Positions 8,257-16,016 of a stretch of DNA of 64,000 bases are shown piece after piece. The notes beneath the pieces are model-generated. The model worked only from the letters and a program-made list of their open reading frames with translations. It ran no database searches and was not told the DNA's origin. The position numbers and the translations under genes were made by a program. Location of the stretch: assembly GCA_041392805.1 (NCBI GenBank), contig JAWKLJ010000002.1:62001-126000 (forward strand), in the 5' to 3' direction. Numbering within the stretch: position 1 is the stretch's first letter; the number at the start of each line of letters is the position of its first letter. The stretch is from Saprospiraceae bacterium. GTDB lineage: Bacteria; Bacteroidota; Bacteroidia; Chitinophagales; Saprospiraceae.

Positions 8257-9537
8257 ATGCATCAAAAGTCCAATTACCTTAACTTACCCGAGGAAATTAC
8301 AAAAGGCCGAAGTGGCAATGAATACCGCGATGAAGCGCTCAACTCCGTTTTTCATGCAGAAGGCAGGGCATTCAAAGACAAAGACAAGGACAAGTGGCAA
8401 TACGAATACTTTATTAAGGATCATCCCGACCCTGCGGGTGCGGGACAAGCTCTATGTAATACCCATCTTTCAGTAGCTGACCTAAATAGAGATGGCTGTA
8501 TTGATCCGCTGAGTGATCTGTCGGAGGTATTACAAGAAAATCACTATTATCCCTTCGGCTTGAATATGGATGGGCCCTGGGTCACGCCTTATCAAGAAGA
8601 TCAAGATGGAAATCCTCTCTTGGATGATGATGAAAATCCGATTGTAGATCAGGATAAACTTAACAGGTACCAGTACAATTCAAAGGAATTAACTACTGAT
8701 CTGGGCTTGAATTGGAATGATTATGGGATGCGGTGGTATGATCCCGCCATTGGAAGGTGGAATGCGGTGGATCCTTTGGCAGAAAGTATGTCAAGTTGGT
8801 CACCATATAATTACACCTATAGTAATCCGATGAGGTTTATTGACCCAAATGGGATGGCTCCCTTTGGTGATTATTATGGATCTAGTGGCCAATATCTTGG
8901 TAGTGATAGCAAAAATGATGATAAGGTCCATGTAATAGTTGATCAGCAGGAAACTAAAAATGTGAAAAAGGCCTTGAGGACAGCAAAGAAGAATAAGGTT
9001 GATCAAAGCTTTGTATTGGATAATGCTAACTTGTCATCCACCGTCACAATTAATAAAGATATTGTAAATGGCGTGGTCGCTTCTACCGAAGCAATGGCAA
9101 AAGAGACATCTAAGGGAGCTGGAGATGCAGGTCTTCATGAAGAAGGAGGGCATTCTGAAAATGGGAAAATAGTAAATTGGGAAGCTGGTCCCAAGAAAGA
9201 TGGTAAAAGGGGAAAAGCTAGTATTTCTTTATTTAATGGCGTCGACAAACCAGATCCATCTAACCTTGAAGCTGTATGGCATGTACACACCAATAAAAAG
9301 ACGCCAACTGGAAATGTAGTTGATGGTAAAGAGGAATATAGGGTTGGTGGTTCAGGACCTTCTACTTCTGGCCGGAATAATGATTTAGATGGTCACAAAA
9401 GATTGCAAGCAGTGGGTTTCAAAGGGGTCTCAATAGTTTCAGGAGGTAGTAGCAATACAGTTCATTTTTACAATGGTACTGGAAGCTACTTTTCTACTTC
9501 ATTTTCTCGGTTCAAAAAAATGGGAAAGAATAGATGA
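8257..9537 (+). CDS. RHS-repeat C-terminal fragment with JAB-like toxin tail
   Basis: 426 residues. Residues about 45-200 match the RHS core that ends polymorphic toxins: YYPFGLNMDGPW, RYQYNSKEL, GLNWNDYGMRWYDPAIGRW, NYTYSNPMRFIDPNG. The long YD-repeat cage that normally precedes this is missing, so it is an orphan tail rather than a full toxin. The variable C-terminus (after residue 210) contains an EEGGH segment, His342-x-His344 (AVWHVHTNKK) and GPSTSGRNND (Ser369 to Asp376), followed by VSIVSGG and VHFYNGTG; this resembles a JAB/JAMM metallopeptidase domain, although the Ser-to-Asp spacing is longer than the usual SxxD. An unusual strong Shine-Dalgarno (ACGGAGGAC, 8242-8250) precedes the ATG, so it may still be expressed. 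It overlaps the next gene by 4 nt. Confidence 0.7.
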   Translation: MHQKSNYLNLPEEITKGRSGNEYRDEALNSVFHAEGRAFKDKDKDKWQYEYFIKDHPDPAGAGQALCNTHLSVADLNRDGCIDPLSDLSEVLQENHYYPFGLNMDGPWVTPYQEDQDGNPLLDDDENPIVDQDKLNRYQYNSKELTTDLGLNWNDYGMRWYDPAIGRWNAVDPLAESMSSWSPYNYTYSNPMRFIDPNGMAPFGDYYGSSGQYLGSDSKNDDKVHVIVDQQETKNVKKALRTAKKNKVDQSFVLDNANLSSTVTINKDIVNGVVASTEAMAKETSKGAGDAGLHEEGGHSENGKIVNWEAGPKKDGKRGKASISLFNGVDKPDPSNLEAVWHVHTNKKTPTGNVVDGKEEYRVGGSGPSTSGRNNDLDGHKRLQAVGFKGVSIVSGGSSNTVHFYNGTGSYFSTSFSRFKKMGKNR

Positions 9538-9962
9538 AAAAGATCATATTTCTAGTTATATGGTTCCTAGTTATTAGTGGATGTAAAACCTCTTTTGAAA
9601 GGGTGCAACAACTTAGTACTGTTGATACTCAAAATATGAATCTTACAATATCAATTCGAGGTGCTTCTGTTCTTAAATCAGAAGTGAATATCAATTTAGT
9701 TGAGGTAATTGATTCTAATACCATATCGTTACAGCGTGATACTTTTTACGATATATTTTGTAAGAACCTGCTTTTTAGGGTCAGGAAAAGCTATATAGAT
9801 GAATCTGATCAATCTTCCATAAGGTATGATGATAGGCGAGTAGGAAATGTAGTAAAGAAAGAATTACCCAAAGAGAGTTTTTCTTTCATACGAAAGTACT
9901 TCATTCTTGATACCGGTTTAGAAGATTTATATCTACTCCCAATAATTAAAGATTCTAAGTAA
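9534..9962 (+). CDS. Small lipoprotein, candidate immunity protein of the RHS tail
   Basis: 142 residues starting with a lipoprotein signal (FLVIWFLVISGCKTS; lipobox SGC), so it is probably anchored in a membrane facing the periplasm. Its ATG overlaps the RHS stop (ATGA, 9534-9537), the classic arrangement of a toxin and its immunity gene. No family is recognised. The immunity role is inferred from position, size and translational coupling; a periplasm-facing lipoprotein would suit protection from an incoming toxin. Confidence 0.6.
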   Translation: MKKIIFLVIWFLVISGCKTSFERVQQLSTVDTQNMNLTISIRGASVLKSEVNINLVEVIDSNTISLQRDTFYDIFCKNLLFRVRKSYIDESDQSSIRYDDRRVGNVVKKELPKESFSFIRKYFILDTGLEDLYLLPIIKDSK

Positions 9963-10150
9963 TGTCTATTGCGAAGCGATGCGAGTTTCGACGAAGCGGC
10001 TGTACTATTTTTGTGTACAGCTACTGAGGAGAAAGAGCAGCGAGCCTGTCTGTCTAAAGCCAGATAAATGCGAATGTTTTGAGTACCGGTAATACTGCTG
10101 TTATTTCAAAGAAAGCTCTTAGGAATAATCCCAGGTATGCTCGTTATTTC

Positions 10151-10340
10151 TCCAGCTATGCGTAGTATGACAACTCCCTGCTGTGCGTAGTCTGATGATA
10201 GTCTGGGTCCCCCCCAGCTGTGCGTAGTATAACAGCCTTGCTAATCCTATCGATCCCGATGGTGAAAAAATCCTCCCTAGCTGTGCGTAGTATGACAACC
10301 CCCAGCCCTGCTAATCGTCGTTTGTAACGACGATGCCCTA
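10151..10340. repeat. 190-bp direct repeat, copy A, with REP-like palindrome
   Basis: Nearly identical to 12873-13060. It contains four variants of CAGCTGTGCGTAGTATGACAAC and ends with a perfect 9-bp hairpin ATCGTCGTT-TGT-AACGACGAT (10314-10334). The hairpin plus flanks (GCTAATCGT...ACGATGCCCTAT) parallels the palindromes at 51973-52291 next to a RAYT remnant, so both belong to one REP-like superfamily. The two 190-bp copies bracket the recombinase remnant, the toxin-antitoxin pair and RHS fragments. Confidence 0.8.
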
Positions 10341-10429
10341 TCAAAGCTAGGGCATAAAGGCCATTAAGCCTGAAGCTCCGGCAGGCAGGCATTTCATCTA
10401 CTCAATCGCAAGGGCCTGTATTCTGCCTA

Positions 10430-10672
10430 TCCCATCAAAACAGCGAAGACGCTAGTCCTAACAGAAAGCAACATCTTGGCTTTAAAAACGCTCAGCAGCT
10501 GCGATCTAGCCGTATCGTACGCTGGCTAAGGCCGCATAATCTAAGGCAAGTCCAGTACATGGCAGGCCATCGCTACATCAGCACCACCGAAAAATACCAG
10601 CTCCACCAAGTAGAAGATTTACAAAAACAACTCAGTAAATATCATCCATTGTTAAATAAAACAACTAATTAA
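10430..10672 (+). pseudogene. Tyrosine recombinase C-terminal remnant
   Basis: Reading in frame to the TAA at 10670-10672 gives AQQLRSSRIVRWLRPHNL, then RQVQYMAGHRYISTTEKYQ, then a short tail ending LNKTTN. The order R..H-N-L-R-Q-V-Q-Y-M-x-G-H-x-Y-x-S-T-x-x-Y is the catalytic C-terminus of phage-type integrases: box II Arg, His, and the nucleophilic Tyr in EKY. Nothing upstream supplies the N-terminal or most of the catalytic domain, and repeat A lies where it should be, so this is a dead fragment. It points to past site-specific recombination or mobile DNA in this region. Confidence 0.75.
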
Positions 10673-10728
10673 TCCATAAAATCGTTAACTTTATGAGTAC
10701 AATATTGATCTATAAAAAGACAAATCCA

Positions 10729-10995
10729 ATGAGCACGGTAGAGCTTAGAAGTAGGATAGATGATTTTTTAAATCAGGTAGATGAGAACTTCCTTAAGGTG
10801 GTTCATGCCATGCTGGAAACTCAGATAGAAAACCAAGCTGAAGAAATAGTTGGTTATAGACCCGGAGGCGGAGCCATTACTGTATCTGACTTAGAAGAAA
10901 GCATTAGAATAAGCGAAGAGCAAATAGCCAGAGGAGAATGTTATACGATTGAAGAAGTACGGAAAGCAGCGGAAGGATGGTTAAGTACAAAGTAA
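10729..10995 (+). CDS. Antitoxin of ParE-type toxin-antitoxin pair
   Basis: 88 residues from the ATG at 10729 (MSTVELRSRID); an earlier in-frame ATG at 10693 would add 12 residues with no family support. The protein is a short helical antitoxin with an acidic middle (TQIENQAEEIVGY, DLEESIRISEEQ) and a C-terminal segment (GECYTIEEVRKAAEGW) typical of Bacteroidota RelB/ParD-like antitoxins. Its 3' end overlaps the toxin gene by 19 nt, as is common in such pairs. It should neutralise the toxin by wrapping its C-terminal half around it and repress the shared promoter. Confidence 0.75.
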   Translation: MSTVELRSRIDDFLNQVDENFLKVVHAMLETQIENQAEEIVGYRPGGGAITVSDLEESIRISEEQIARGECYTIEEVRKAAEGWLSTK

Positions 10996-11300
10996 TGACA
11001 ACGCAACGTGCGTTGGCAGAACTGAAAGAACTTGTAGATTATATTGCTTCTGATAGTTCAATAGATCACGCTCAAAAAGTAAGGGATGGTATTATAGATA
11101 TTATTGCCAGCTTGGAAACTATGCCAGCCCGAAACGCTATACACCGAACAGCTACGAAAAAGAAATATACTTATCGATACGCTCCTAAATGGTCCTATAA
11201 AATTGTTTACCGAATAGAGGAAGAACCACCAACAGTGAATGTGGTAAGTATTTTTCATACAAGTCAACATCCTATAAGGTTAGATAAAATACTAGAGTAA
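10977..11300 (+). CDS. RelE/ParE superfamily toxin
   Basis: 107 residues. The pattern ALAELKELVDYIASDSS, KVRDGIIDIIASLETMPAR, KKKYTYRYAPKWSYKIVYRI and VVSIFHTSQHP is the ParE/RelE fold with its late aromatic/His strand. ParE toxins inhibit DNA gyrase while RelE toxins cut mRNA; sequence alone does not settle which. The start overlaps the antitoxin end by 19 nt. The pair lies inside the repeat-bracketed accessory segment and may stabilise it. Confidence 0.85.
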   Translation: MVKYKVMTTQRALAELKELVDYIASDSSIDHAQKVRDGIIDIIASLETMPARNAIHRTATKKKYTYRYAPKWSYKIVYRIEEEPPTVNVVSIFHTSQHPIRLDKILE

Positions 11301-11340
11301 CCGAAAAAAAAGAGAGTAAATTGACCAGGCCAAGTAGATT

Positions 11341-11642
11341 GGAAGAGGTGTTGAAGGAGGCTCAATTACTATCCTTTTGGCTTGAATATGGACGGACCCT
11401 GGGCCAAGCAGTACCAGAAGGACGAGCAGGGGGAAACGGTTTTGGATGAAGAGGGGAATCCTGTGGTAGATCAGGATAAGTTGAATCGGTATCAGTATAA
11501 TGGGAAGGAACTCACCGAGGATTTAGGGCTGAACTGGAATGATTATGGGGCGCGGTGGTATGATCTGGCTATTGGGAGGTGGAATGCGGTGGATCTGTTG
11601 GCGGAGAAACAAGCATCATATTATGCATGGCGGGAACAATGA
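11341..11642 (+). pseudogene. RHS core fragment, frameshifted and truncated
   Basis: The stretch encodes the same RHS core as the gene at 8257 (YPFGLNMDGPWAKQY, RYQYNGKELTEDLGLNW, NDYGARWYDLAIGRW). The line VLKEAQ just before it is in a different frame, showing a frameshift near 11364, and the frame ends early at 11640-11642 after LLAEKQASYYAWREQ, before the usual NPMRFIDPNG motif. It is a decayed duplicate of RHS sequence whose toxin domain is lost. Confidence 0.75.
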
Positions 11643-11736
11643 GTGGTATAAAAGGACCAGTTTATCAAGTCATGGGGCGATTCAGTTCAAAGAGAATAAA
11701 ACTGCAAACTTTTAATATCATCAAAAAGGGTTAGAT

Positions 11737-12156
11737 ATGAAAAACTGCTTTTTTTTCATCCTTATATTGATTAGTTATGCTCAATGTAAGGCCCAAGACG
11801 TTAAAGAACGAATGTATTTTGTCGATGAAGGACGAGTAGAAGCGTTTGATCTCGATAGAGAAATTGTAAAATTGTTTAGAAAGTTTGTTCTTAAAGTTAA
11901 TAAGCAGGATGAAAATGAAATTTATGCCCCAAAGAGGGGTGAAATAAAAAAAAGATCGACCATTGAAGGAAGCAAGAAGGATGGGAAATGGGTGTTTAGT
12001 ATAACTAAAATCGAGCACGACCTACAGGATGTTGAACAATTAATAGAACTTCTAAATATGCACTTTTATTCTTCTACAACTATTGCTCTAAATAATATTG
12101 ATTCCGTTTATCTACCCGTTGAGTATTTTGACAGTTCGCAATTAGAAAAATTATAA
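11737..12156 (+). CDS. Small secreted protein, possible orphan immunity gene
   Basis: 139 residues with a signal peptide (CFFFILILISYAQCKAQ; a Cys near the cleavage site could also allow lipidation). The mature part is charged, with no recognised domain. It follows a broken RHS fragment and precedes another RHS-type tail, so it could be the surviving immunity protein of a toxin that has been lost. This is positional inference only. Confidence 0.5.
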   Translation: MKNCFFFILILISYAQCKAQDVKERMYFVDEGRVEAFDLDREIVKLFRKFVLKVNKQDENEIYAPKRGEIKKRSTIEGSKKDGKWVFSITKIEHDLQDVEQLIELLNMHFYSSTTIALNNIDSVYLPVEYFDSSQLEKL

Positions 12157-12157
12157 A

Positions 12158-12325
12158 TTACGCTTTTGGGGCATTTATATTTGCGCGAAGCTGCAAGAGT
12201 CTCGGGATGCTTTAGATGAAGTAGAAGTGGATCATGGAGATATTAAGACGCCAGAAAATCTGATTAACTATCTTTGGAAAAATCCAGATAGTAAAGCTGT
12301 GATAATCCCTCAAAATGAAAAATAA
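12158..12325 (+). pseudogene. Toxin C-terminal tail remnant
   Basis: An open frame without a start codon reads LQESRDALDEVEVDH, then GDIKTPENLINYLWKNP, and ends DSKAVIIPQNEK at the TAA 12323-12325. It overlaps the start of the following gene by 11 nt, the same coupling seen for the RHS tail at 9534. It looks like the last 40-55 residues of a polymorphic toxin whose remainder was deleted. I cannot name its fold. Confidence 0.45.
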
Positions 12326-12851
12326 AATAACTAAAAATAGAGTGATTATTTTCTTTGTGGTGGCATTAGTCTTCATCATCAAATTTGTATACAATAGCTC
12401 TATACATAACTGGAGTCATTATTCTTCAACGATTGTTGATGCGGTGAAACATAATGTATTCATCAGTAAATATGATGTTATTGGTAAAGAAATTTATGAA
12501 GAAGCAAAATCAAATGATCTATGTCAATGCTTGTCAAAAGCTGAAATTTGGAAAGAAAATAAATGGGATATAAGACCAAAGTTTTTATTTTTTCATTCTA
12601 TTAATAAGCAGGATAAGGAAGTGCTAGTTTTAAAACTTCCCGAGTGCTTTGATTTGTATAGCTCGAATCCTATTTATATTAGAATAGGTGACCAACGTTA
12701 CAGTGGCTCAATGCGGGAAAATGGAGTAATTGGCCTTGAACACGAAGAAGGTGATTTTCCGAATGTTCTGAAACTAGTCATCTATAGTTCTAGAAAAAAA
12801 GATATCTGTTCGTTAACGATTACTACTGCAGCCGTTAATTTAGCCAACTAA
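12315..12851 (+). CDS. Small membrane-anchored protein, candidate immunity protein
   Basis: 178 residues. One N-terminal membrane helix (VIIFFVVALVFIIKFVY) is followed by a soluble domain with a single close Cys pair (NDLCQCLSKAEIW) and no recognised family. The start lies inside the preceding toxin-tail remnant, as expected of an immunity gene translationally coupled to a toxin. The anchor would place it at the inner membrane, on either face. Role inferred from context. Confidence 0.5.
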   Translation: MKNKITKNRVIIFFVVALVFIIKFVYNSSIHNWSHYSSTIVDAVKHNVFISKYDVIGKEIYEEAKSNDLCQCLSKAEIWKENKWDIRPKFLFFHSINKQDKEVLVLKLPECFDLYSSNPIYIRIGDQRYSGSMRENGVIGLEHEEGDFPNVLKLVIYSSRKKDICSLTITTAAVNLAN

Positions 12852-12872
12852 TTAATCGACAGGTAGCCGACC

Positions 12873-13060
12873 TCCAGCTATGCGTAGTATGACAACTCCC
12901 TGCTGTGCGTAGTCTGATAGTCCGGGTCCCCCCCCAGCTGTGCGTAGTATAACAGCCTTGCTAATCCTATCGATCCCGATGGTGAAAAAATCCTCCCTAG
13001 CTGTGCGTAGTATGACAACCCCCAGCCCTGCTAATCGTCGTTTGCAACGACGATGCCCTA
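12873..13060. repeat. 190-bp direct repeat, copy B, with REP-like palindrome
   Basis: Second copy of the repeat at 10151-10340. Differences are few: a 3-nt indel after TAGTCTGAT, T/C in AGTCTGGG, and T/C in the hairpin loop. The hairpin is ATCGTCGTT-TGC-AACGACGAT (13034-13054). The two copies lie in direct orientation 2.7 kb apart and could recombine to delete the segment between them. Confidence 0.8.
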
Positions 13061-13266
13061 TATCAAAAGCCAGGGCACCGAGGTAGCTAGGAATAACCTG
13101 GCGAGGGCAGCTTTGAAGGGCTAAACTGGGGTACGTCCCCATGGGGCAGGAACTGGAGGTGGTTCCGATAGCAATCGGAAAACGCGAAATAATTGCCCTG
13201 GCCTTCGGTACGGGGTAAACTGGTAGGCGGGTAAGGCAGGGCGTTTCTAAGTAAATATTGTGCAAA

Positions 13267-13323
13267 AAAAGAGGCTTGCAGTGACGGTTATCCATTAGGT
13301 AGGTAAAGCTGTGAGCCTCTTTT
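13267..13323. terminator. Bidirectional terminator-like hairpin
   Basis: Perfect 10-bp arms AAAAGAGGCT and AGCCTCTTTT, extended by a less perfect inner pairing (TGCAG/CTGTG), with A and T runs at the outer ends. It would work as an intrinsic terminator in either direction at the right border of the RHS region. Confidence 0.5.
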
Positions 13324-13383
13324 GGTTTATCGAAAGGCTGCCGTCTTTTGACTGGGTATATTGTGGTGTGAGGGATTTATCAA

Positions 13384-13521
13384 TCAGACTAGCTTTTGCT
13401 TCAACGCTGTTTTAATCAAAAAGGCATCGAGGAACGCTTTCACTAGGTATTTTTTATCCGATGGTAATTGTTCTATTCTTTTAAAAAGGTCTATTCTATT
13501 GTGGGGAGGTATTTGGGCCAT
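13384..13521 (-). other. Short ORF remnant at start of low-complexity region
   Basis: A 45-codon minus-strand frame (MAQIPPHNRIDLFKRIEQ, ending IKTALKQKLV) has the composition of a real helical C-terminus, for example the tail of a small helix-turn-helix regulator. Sequence upstream of it degenerates into G/T-rich low complexity. I consider it a possible gene fragment; support is weak. Confidence 0.25.
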
Positions 13522-13559
13522 TCGGCTTTTTTGAAGGATTGGAATTCTAGGAGTTGGGT

Positions 13560-14114
13560 GGTGGTTTGGGTTTGGTAGAGGGAGTTGATGGTGGTTTGTA
13601 ATGTTGTTTTGGATGGGAGGGGGGCGGTTGGGAATAGGGAGAGGATTAGGATTAGGGTTTTCATTTTGGTTGGTTTTGAAGGTGAAATACTTTGGGTTGC
13701 AATTAGTGCTTTGTACTTTTTCCTTGATGAAAAAGTACCAAAAAATCAAGGCTGTGGATATTTTGCTAAAAATTGGGACGGCAGGCCCGCTCGATACCCA
13801 AGCGTTCACTGAATCTGATTGGTGATGGGGGAATATGCTTTTGATTTTTTCGGGTATTGAAGGTTTTTTTCTTTCTCTTGTGGTTCACTCGTGGGTCTCT
13901 CTTTTGGCTATCGCGCGGTCCCAATTTTCTTTACGCAAAATCTCCAATGCCGTGGGGCTGCTGGAGGGAATGGCTGCAGGGGAAGTGGCTGCAGGGGAAG
14001 TGGCTGCTGGGTTGTTGCTTTTCTGGGGGATGGAGAGGATTAAGATTAGGGTTTTCATTTTGGTTGGTTTTGAAAGGTTAGAATTTACTTCGTTCTTTTT
14101 TGGGAAAAAAGAAC
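13560..14114. repeat. Low-complexity G/T-rich region with U-rich hairpins
   Basis: No credible gene. The segment GAGAGGATTAGGATTAGGG followed by TTTTCATTTTGGTTGG occurs twice (about 13645-13680 and 14035-14072). Each is followed by a U-rich perfect hairpin: GTACTTTTTC/GAAAAAGTAC (13713-13738) and GTTCTTTTTT/AAAAAAGAAC (14092-14114). A third, CTTCTTTTTG/CAAAAAGAAG, is at 15784-15807. After each, CAAAAA and a GGCTGT motif follow, and in the last two cases a MITE-like element. Confidence 0.55.
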
Positions 14115-14125
14115 CAAAAACCTTT

Positions 14126-14322
14126 GGCTGTATTCATTTTTTAACGCTGCGAAAGCGCCGAAAATCCTAAACATAATAAACTCGCATTTGGGGTTTTGGT
14201 CTTGCTTGAAATATTCTGCTTGCTTGGTCTTTTGGTTTCAGTCATGGTATTTGGTTTGCTCAAACAGTATTCTGTTTTTAACGGATTTTCGGCGCTTTCT
14301 CCACTAAAATGAATAATGCCGG
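14126..14322. mobile_element. MITE-like element, copy 1 (197 bp)
   Basis: A 197-bp unit almost identical to 15820-16016. It carries perfect 17-bp inverted arms GAAAGCGCCGAAAATCC (14151-14167) and GGATTTTCGGCGCTTTC (14283-14299); the outer ATTCATTTT motif is also inverted at both ends, extending the imperfect arms to about 38 bp. There is no coding capacity. Two near-identical copies with inverted ends fit a non-autonomous transposable element mobilised in trans. Confidence 0.65.
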
Positions 14323-14427
14323 TCCTGCTTGATTAGGGCTGCGAGGGAATGACTGTTAGCTACACGAACTTCCTTTTACAGTGCAAGAATTGTCGGGCAA
14401 GAAGTTAAAGCCTTGACGGATTTTGGA

Positions 14428-14994
14428 TCAGGCTGCTAAGCGAATAGTTTCTACCACCAGTTCTCCAAGATTTTCCTCTTTAAATTGCACGGTCACCATA
14501 TGGCCAAGTAGGTAGGCAGCAATTTGTAGTGGTTGTGGAAAAACTAAATGGCGGTAATCTTTATTATTGAGTTGTACAATTACTTGGCGTTGAGAAAGGT
14601 CTATTGAGATTAGAAAACCAGTAAGCGTTTGCTGGGCAGAAGAGGAGGGAATAGTATTAGAAGAAGCAGTAGCCACTTTAATGGCTGACAAGATTTCATT
14701 CAAACGTTCTTTTTCAAAAGCGGAAGGGTTTCCTTTAAAAGCAAGTTGGATTAATATTTTGGCTTCTTCAAATTGTTCAAGGTGGAATGCCATCCAAGCA
14801 GCACTTCTCAAGTAAGCATATGGCCAAAAAGTATCAGCTAAATGATCTGGTAATTTCAAGGCAGCTTCTTTTTCTATGACTAAGGCCTTTTCCATATATT
14901 CATTATGGGATTGGAGATTACCTTTGGCTTTAGCAATTTTAGCCATATCATAGAAGTCCATTGCGGTATTATGTAGTAATTTAGCTGCATTCAT
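14428..14994 (-). CDS. Hypothetical protein with TPR-like helical N-terminus
   Basis: 188 residues. Residues 1 to about 100 are helical and TPR-like (KAKGNLQSHNEYMEKALVIE, LEQFEEAKILIQLAFKGNP). Residues 120-188 form a small beta-rich domain (GFLISIDLSQRQVIVQL, HMVTVQFKEENLGELVVE). No signal peptide. Its start overlaps the stop of the upstream gene by 4 nt (14991-14994), so the two are translationally coupled and likely work together. I do not recognise the family. The pair is an intact island among repeats and decayed genes. Confidence 0.6.
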   Translation of the reverse strand: MNAAKLLHNTAMDFYDMAKIAKAKGNLQSHNEYMEKALVIEKEAALKLPDHLADTFWPYAYLRSAAWMAFHLEQFEEAKILIQLAFKGNPSAFEKERLNEILSAIKVATASSNTIPSSSAQQTLTGFLISIDLSQRQVIVQLNNKDYRHLVFPQPLQIAAYLLGHMVTVQFKEENLGELVVETIRLAA

Positions 14995-15530
14995 ATTTTA
15001 GCAATTTGGGACTGTGGTATTCCAAATTCTATAACAATAATATAGGTTGGATAGTTTCTTAATGCTCCTTGTTGAATATGTCGCTTTTTCTTTTCAACTC
15101 TCATATTGATTGTATTTCCTGCTTTTTCATTCAAAATCCCTGATACTTCCAGGAATGCTTCAGGCAGAGTACTGTTTTTATTATAATTTCCAGGTTTTTG
15201 AAGTACATAATCAGATTGTTCCGCTTGAGGTACTCTCCCTGTAATAACCATCCCCGAAATCGGGAAAATCAATAATGCAGCAAGTGCCGTTGCTCCATAC
15301 TCTGTTGCCTCTTTTAAGTCTTTCCAACTATTAGAAAGTTCAGGTGTGACTTCATCAGTCCAGTCTAATATAAAGGATTTTTCTGAAAAACCAGATAAAT
15401 TTAGAATGGTTCCAGTAGAATGATTGTTTAAATCTAGACAAATCATGGCCGCCTCTGCTAAAAAAGCACCAATGTTTTTGGAGAGACCAAAGAATCCATT
15501 TTTTAAATCATCTAGATTGAGCTTATCCAT
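14991..15530 (-). CDS. Hypothetical protein, first gene of a two-gene unit
   Basis: 179 residues, no signal peptide. There is one hydrophobic patch (GATALAALLIFPISGMVI) in the middle that could be a buried strand-helix rather than a membrane helix. The second half has a conserved-looking pattern (PEAFLEVSGILNEKAG, INMRVEKKKRHIQQG, TYIIVIEFGIP). I do not recognise it. It is coupled to the TPR-like gene through a 4-nt overlap and is preceded by a 90-nt A/T-rich leader. Confidence 0.6.
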   Translation of the reverse strand: MDKLNLDDLKNGFFGLSKNIGAFLAEAAMICLDLNNHSTGTILNLSGFSEKSFILDWTDEVTPELSNSWKDLKEATEYGATALAALLIFPISGMVITGRVPQAEQSDYVLQKPGNYNKNSTLPEAFLEVSGILNEKAGNTINMRVEKKKRHIQQGALRNYPTYIIVIEFGIPQSQIAKI

Positions 15531-15819
15531 TAAAAAGTAAATTAGTAGAAAACGCTAATTGTTCAGCTGTGTTTCGTTAGAATTTAGGCTATGCAAAAAT
15601 AACATCATTTTCACGAAATGATTGAATGATTCTATATTTCTTATATTTTTTGGTTTTCAAATTTTAAGCAAAAGCTACAATGCCGGAGGGCTGCGGGGGA
15701 ATGACTGCTTGGGAACAAATGGAGAGATTGGAAGATGGTGTTTTTATTTTTGGGGAGTTTCATTTGTTTTTAAGTTTTGCTTTCTTCTTTTTGGTGTCAA
15801 AAAGAAGCAAAAAACACCG

Positions 15820-16016
15820 GGCTGTATTCATTTTTTAACGCTGCGAAAACGCCGAAAATCCTAAACAGAATAAACTCGCATTTGGGGTTTTGGTCTTGCT
15901 TGAAATATTCTGCTTGCTTGGTCTTTTGGTTTCAGTCATGGTATTTGGTTTGCTCAAACAGTATTCTGTTTTTAACGGATTTTCGGCGCTTTCTCCGCTA
16001 AAATGAATAATGCCGG
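15820..16016. mobile_element. MITE-like element, copy 2 (197 bp)
   Basis: Same length as copy 1 and nearly the same sequence; the left arm has one mismatch (GAAAACGCCGAAAATCC) against a perfect right arm. The copies lie in the same orientation 1.7 kb apart and flank the hypothetical two-gene unit, so the pair with the genes between could in principle move or be deleted together. Confidence 0.65.

Noticed and set aside
12852..13295. 147-codon minus-strand frame
   Set aside because: Covers repeat B and its palindrome; the matching frame over repeat A (10156-10392) shows it follows the repeat and not a gene.
13522..13809. Upstream part of a long minus-strand frame (Pro/Asn-rich)
   Set aside because: The sequence is G/T-rich low complexity, giving runs of Pro and Asn; also open on the opposite strand. 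No gene-like features.
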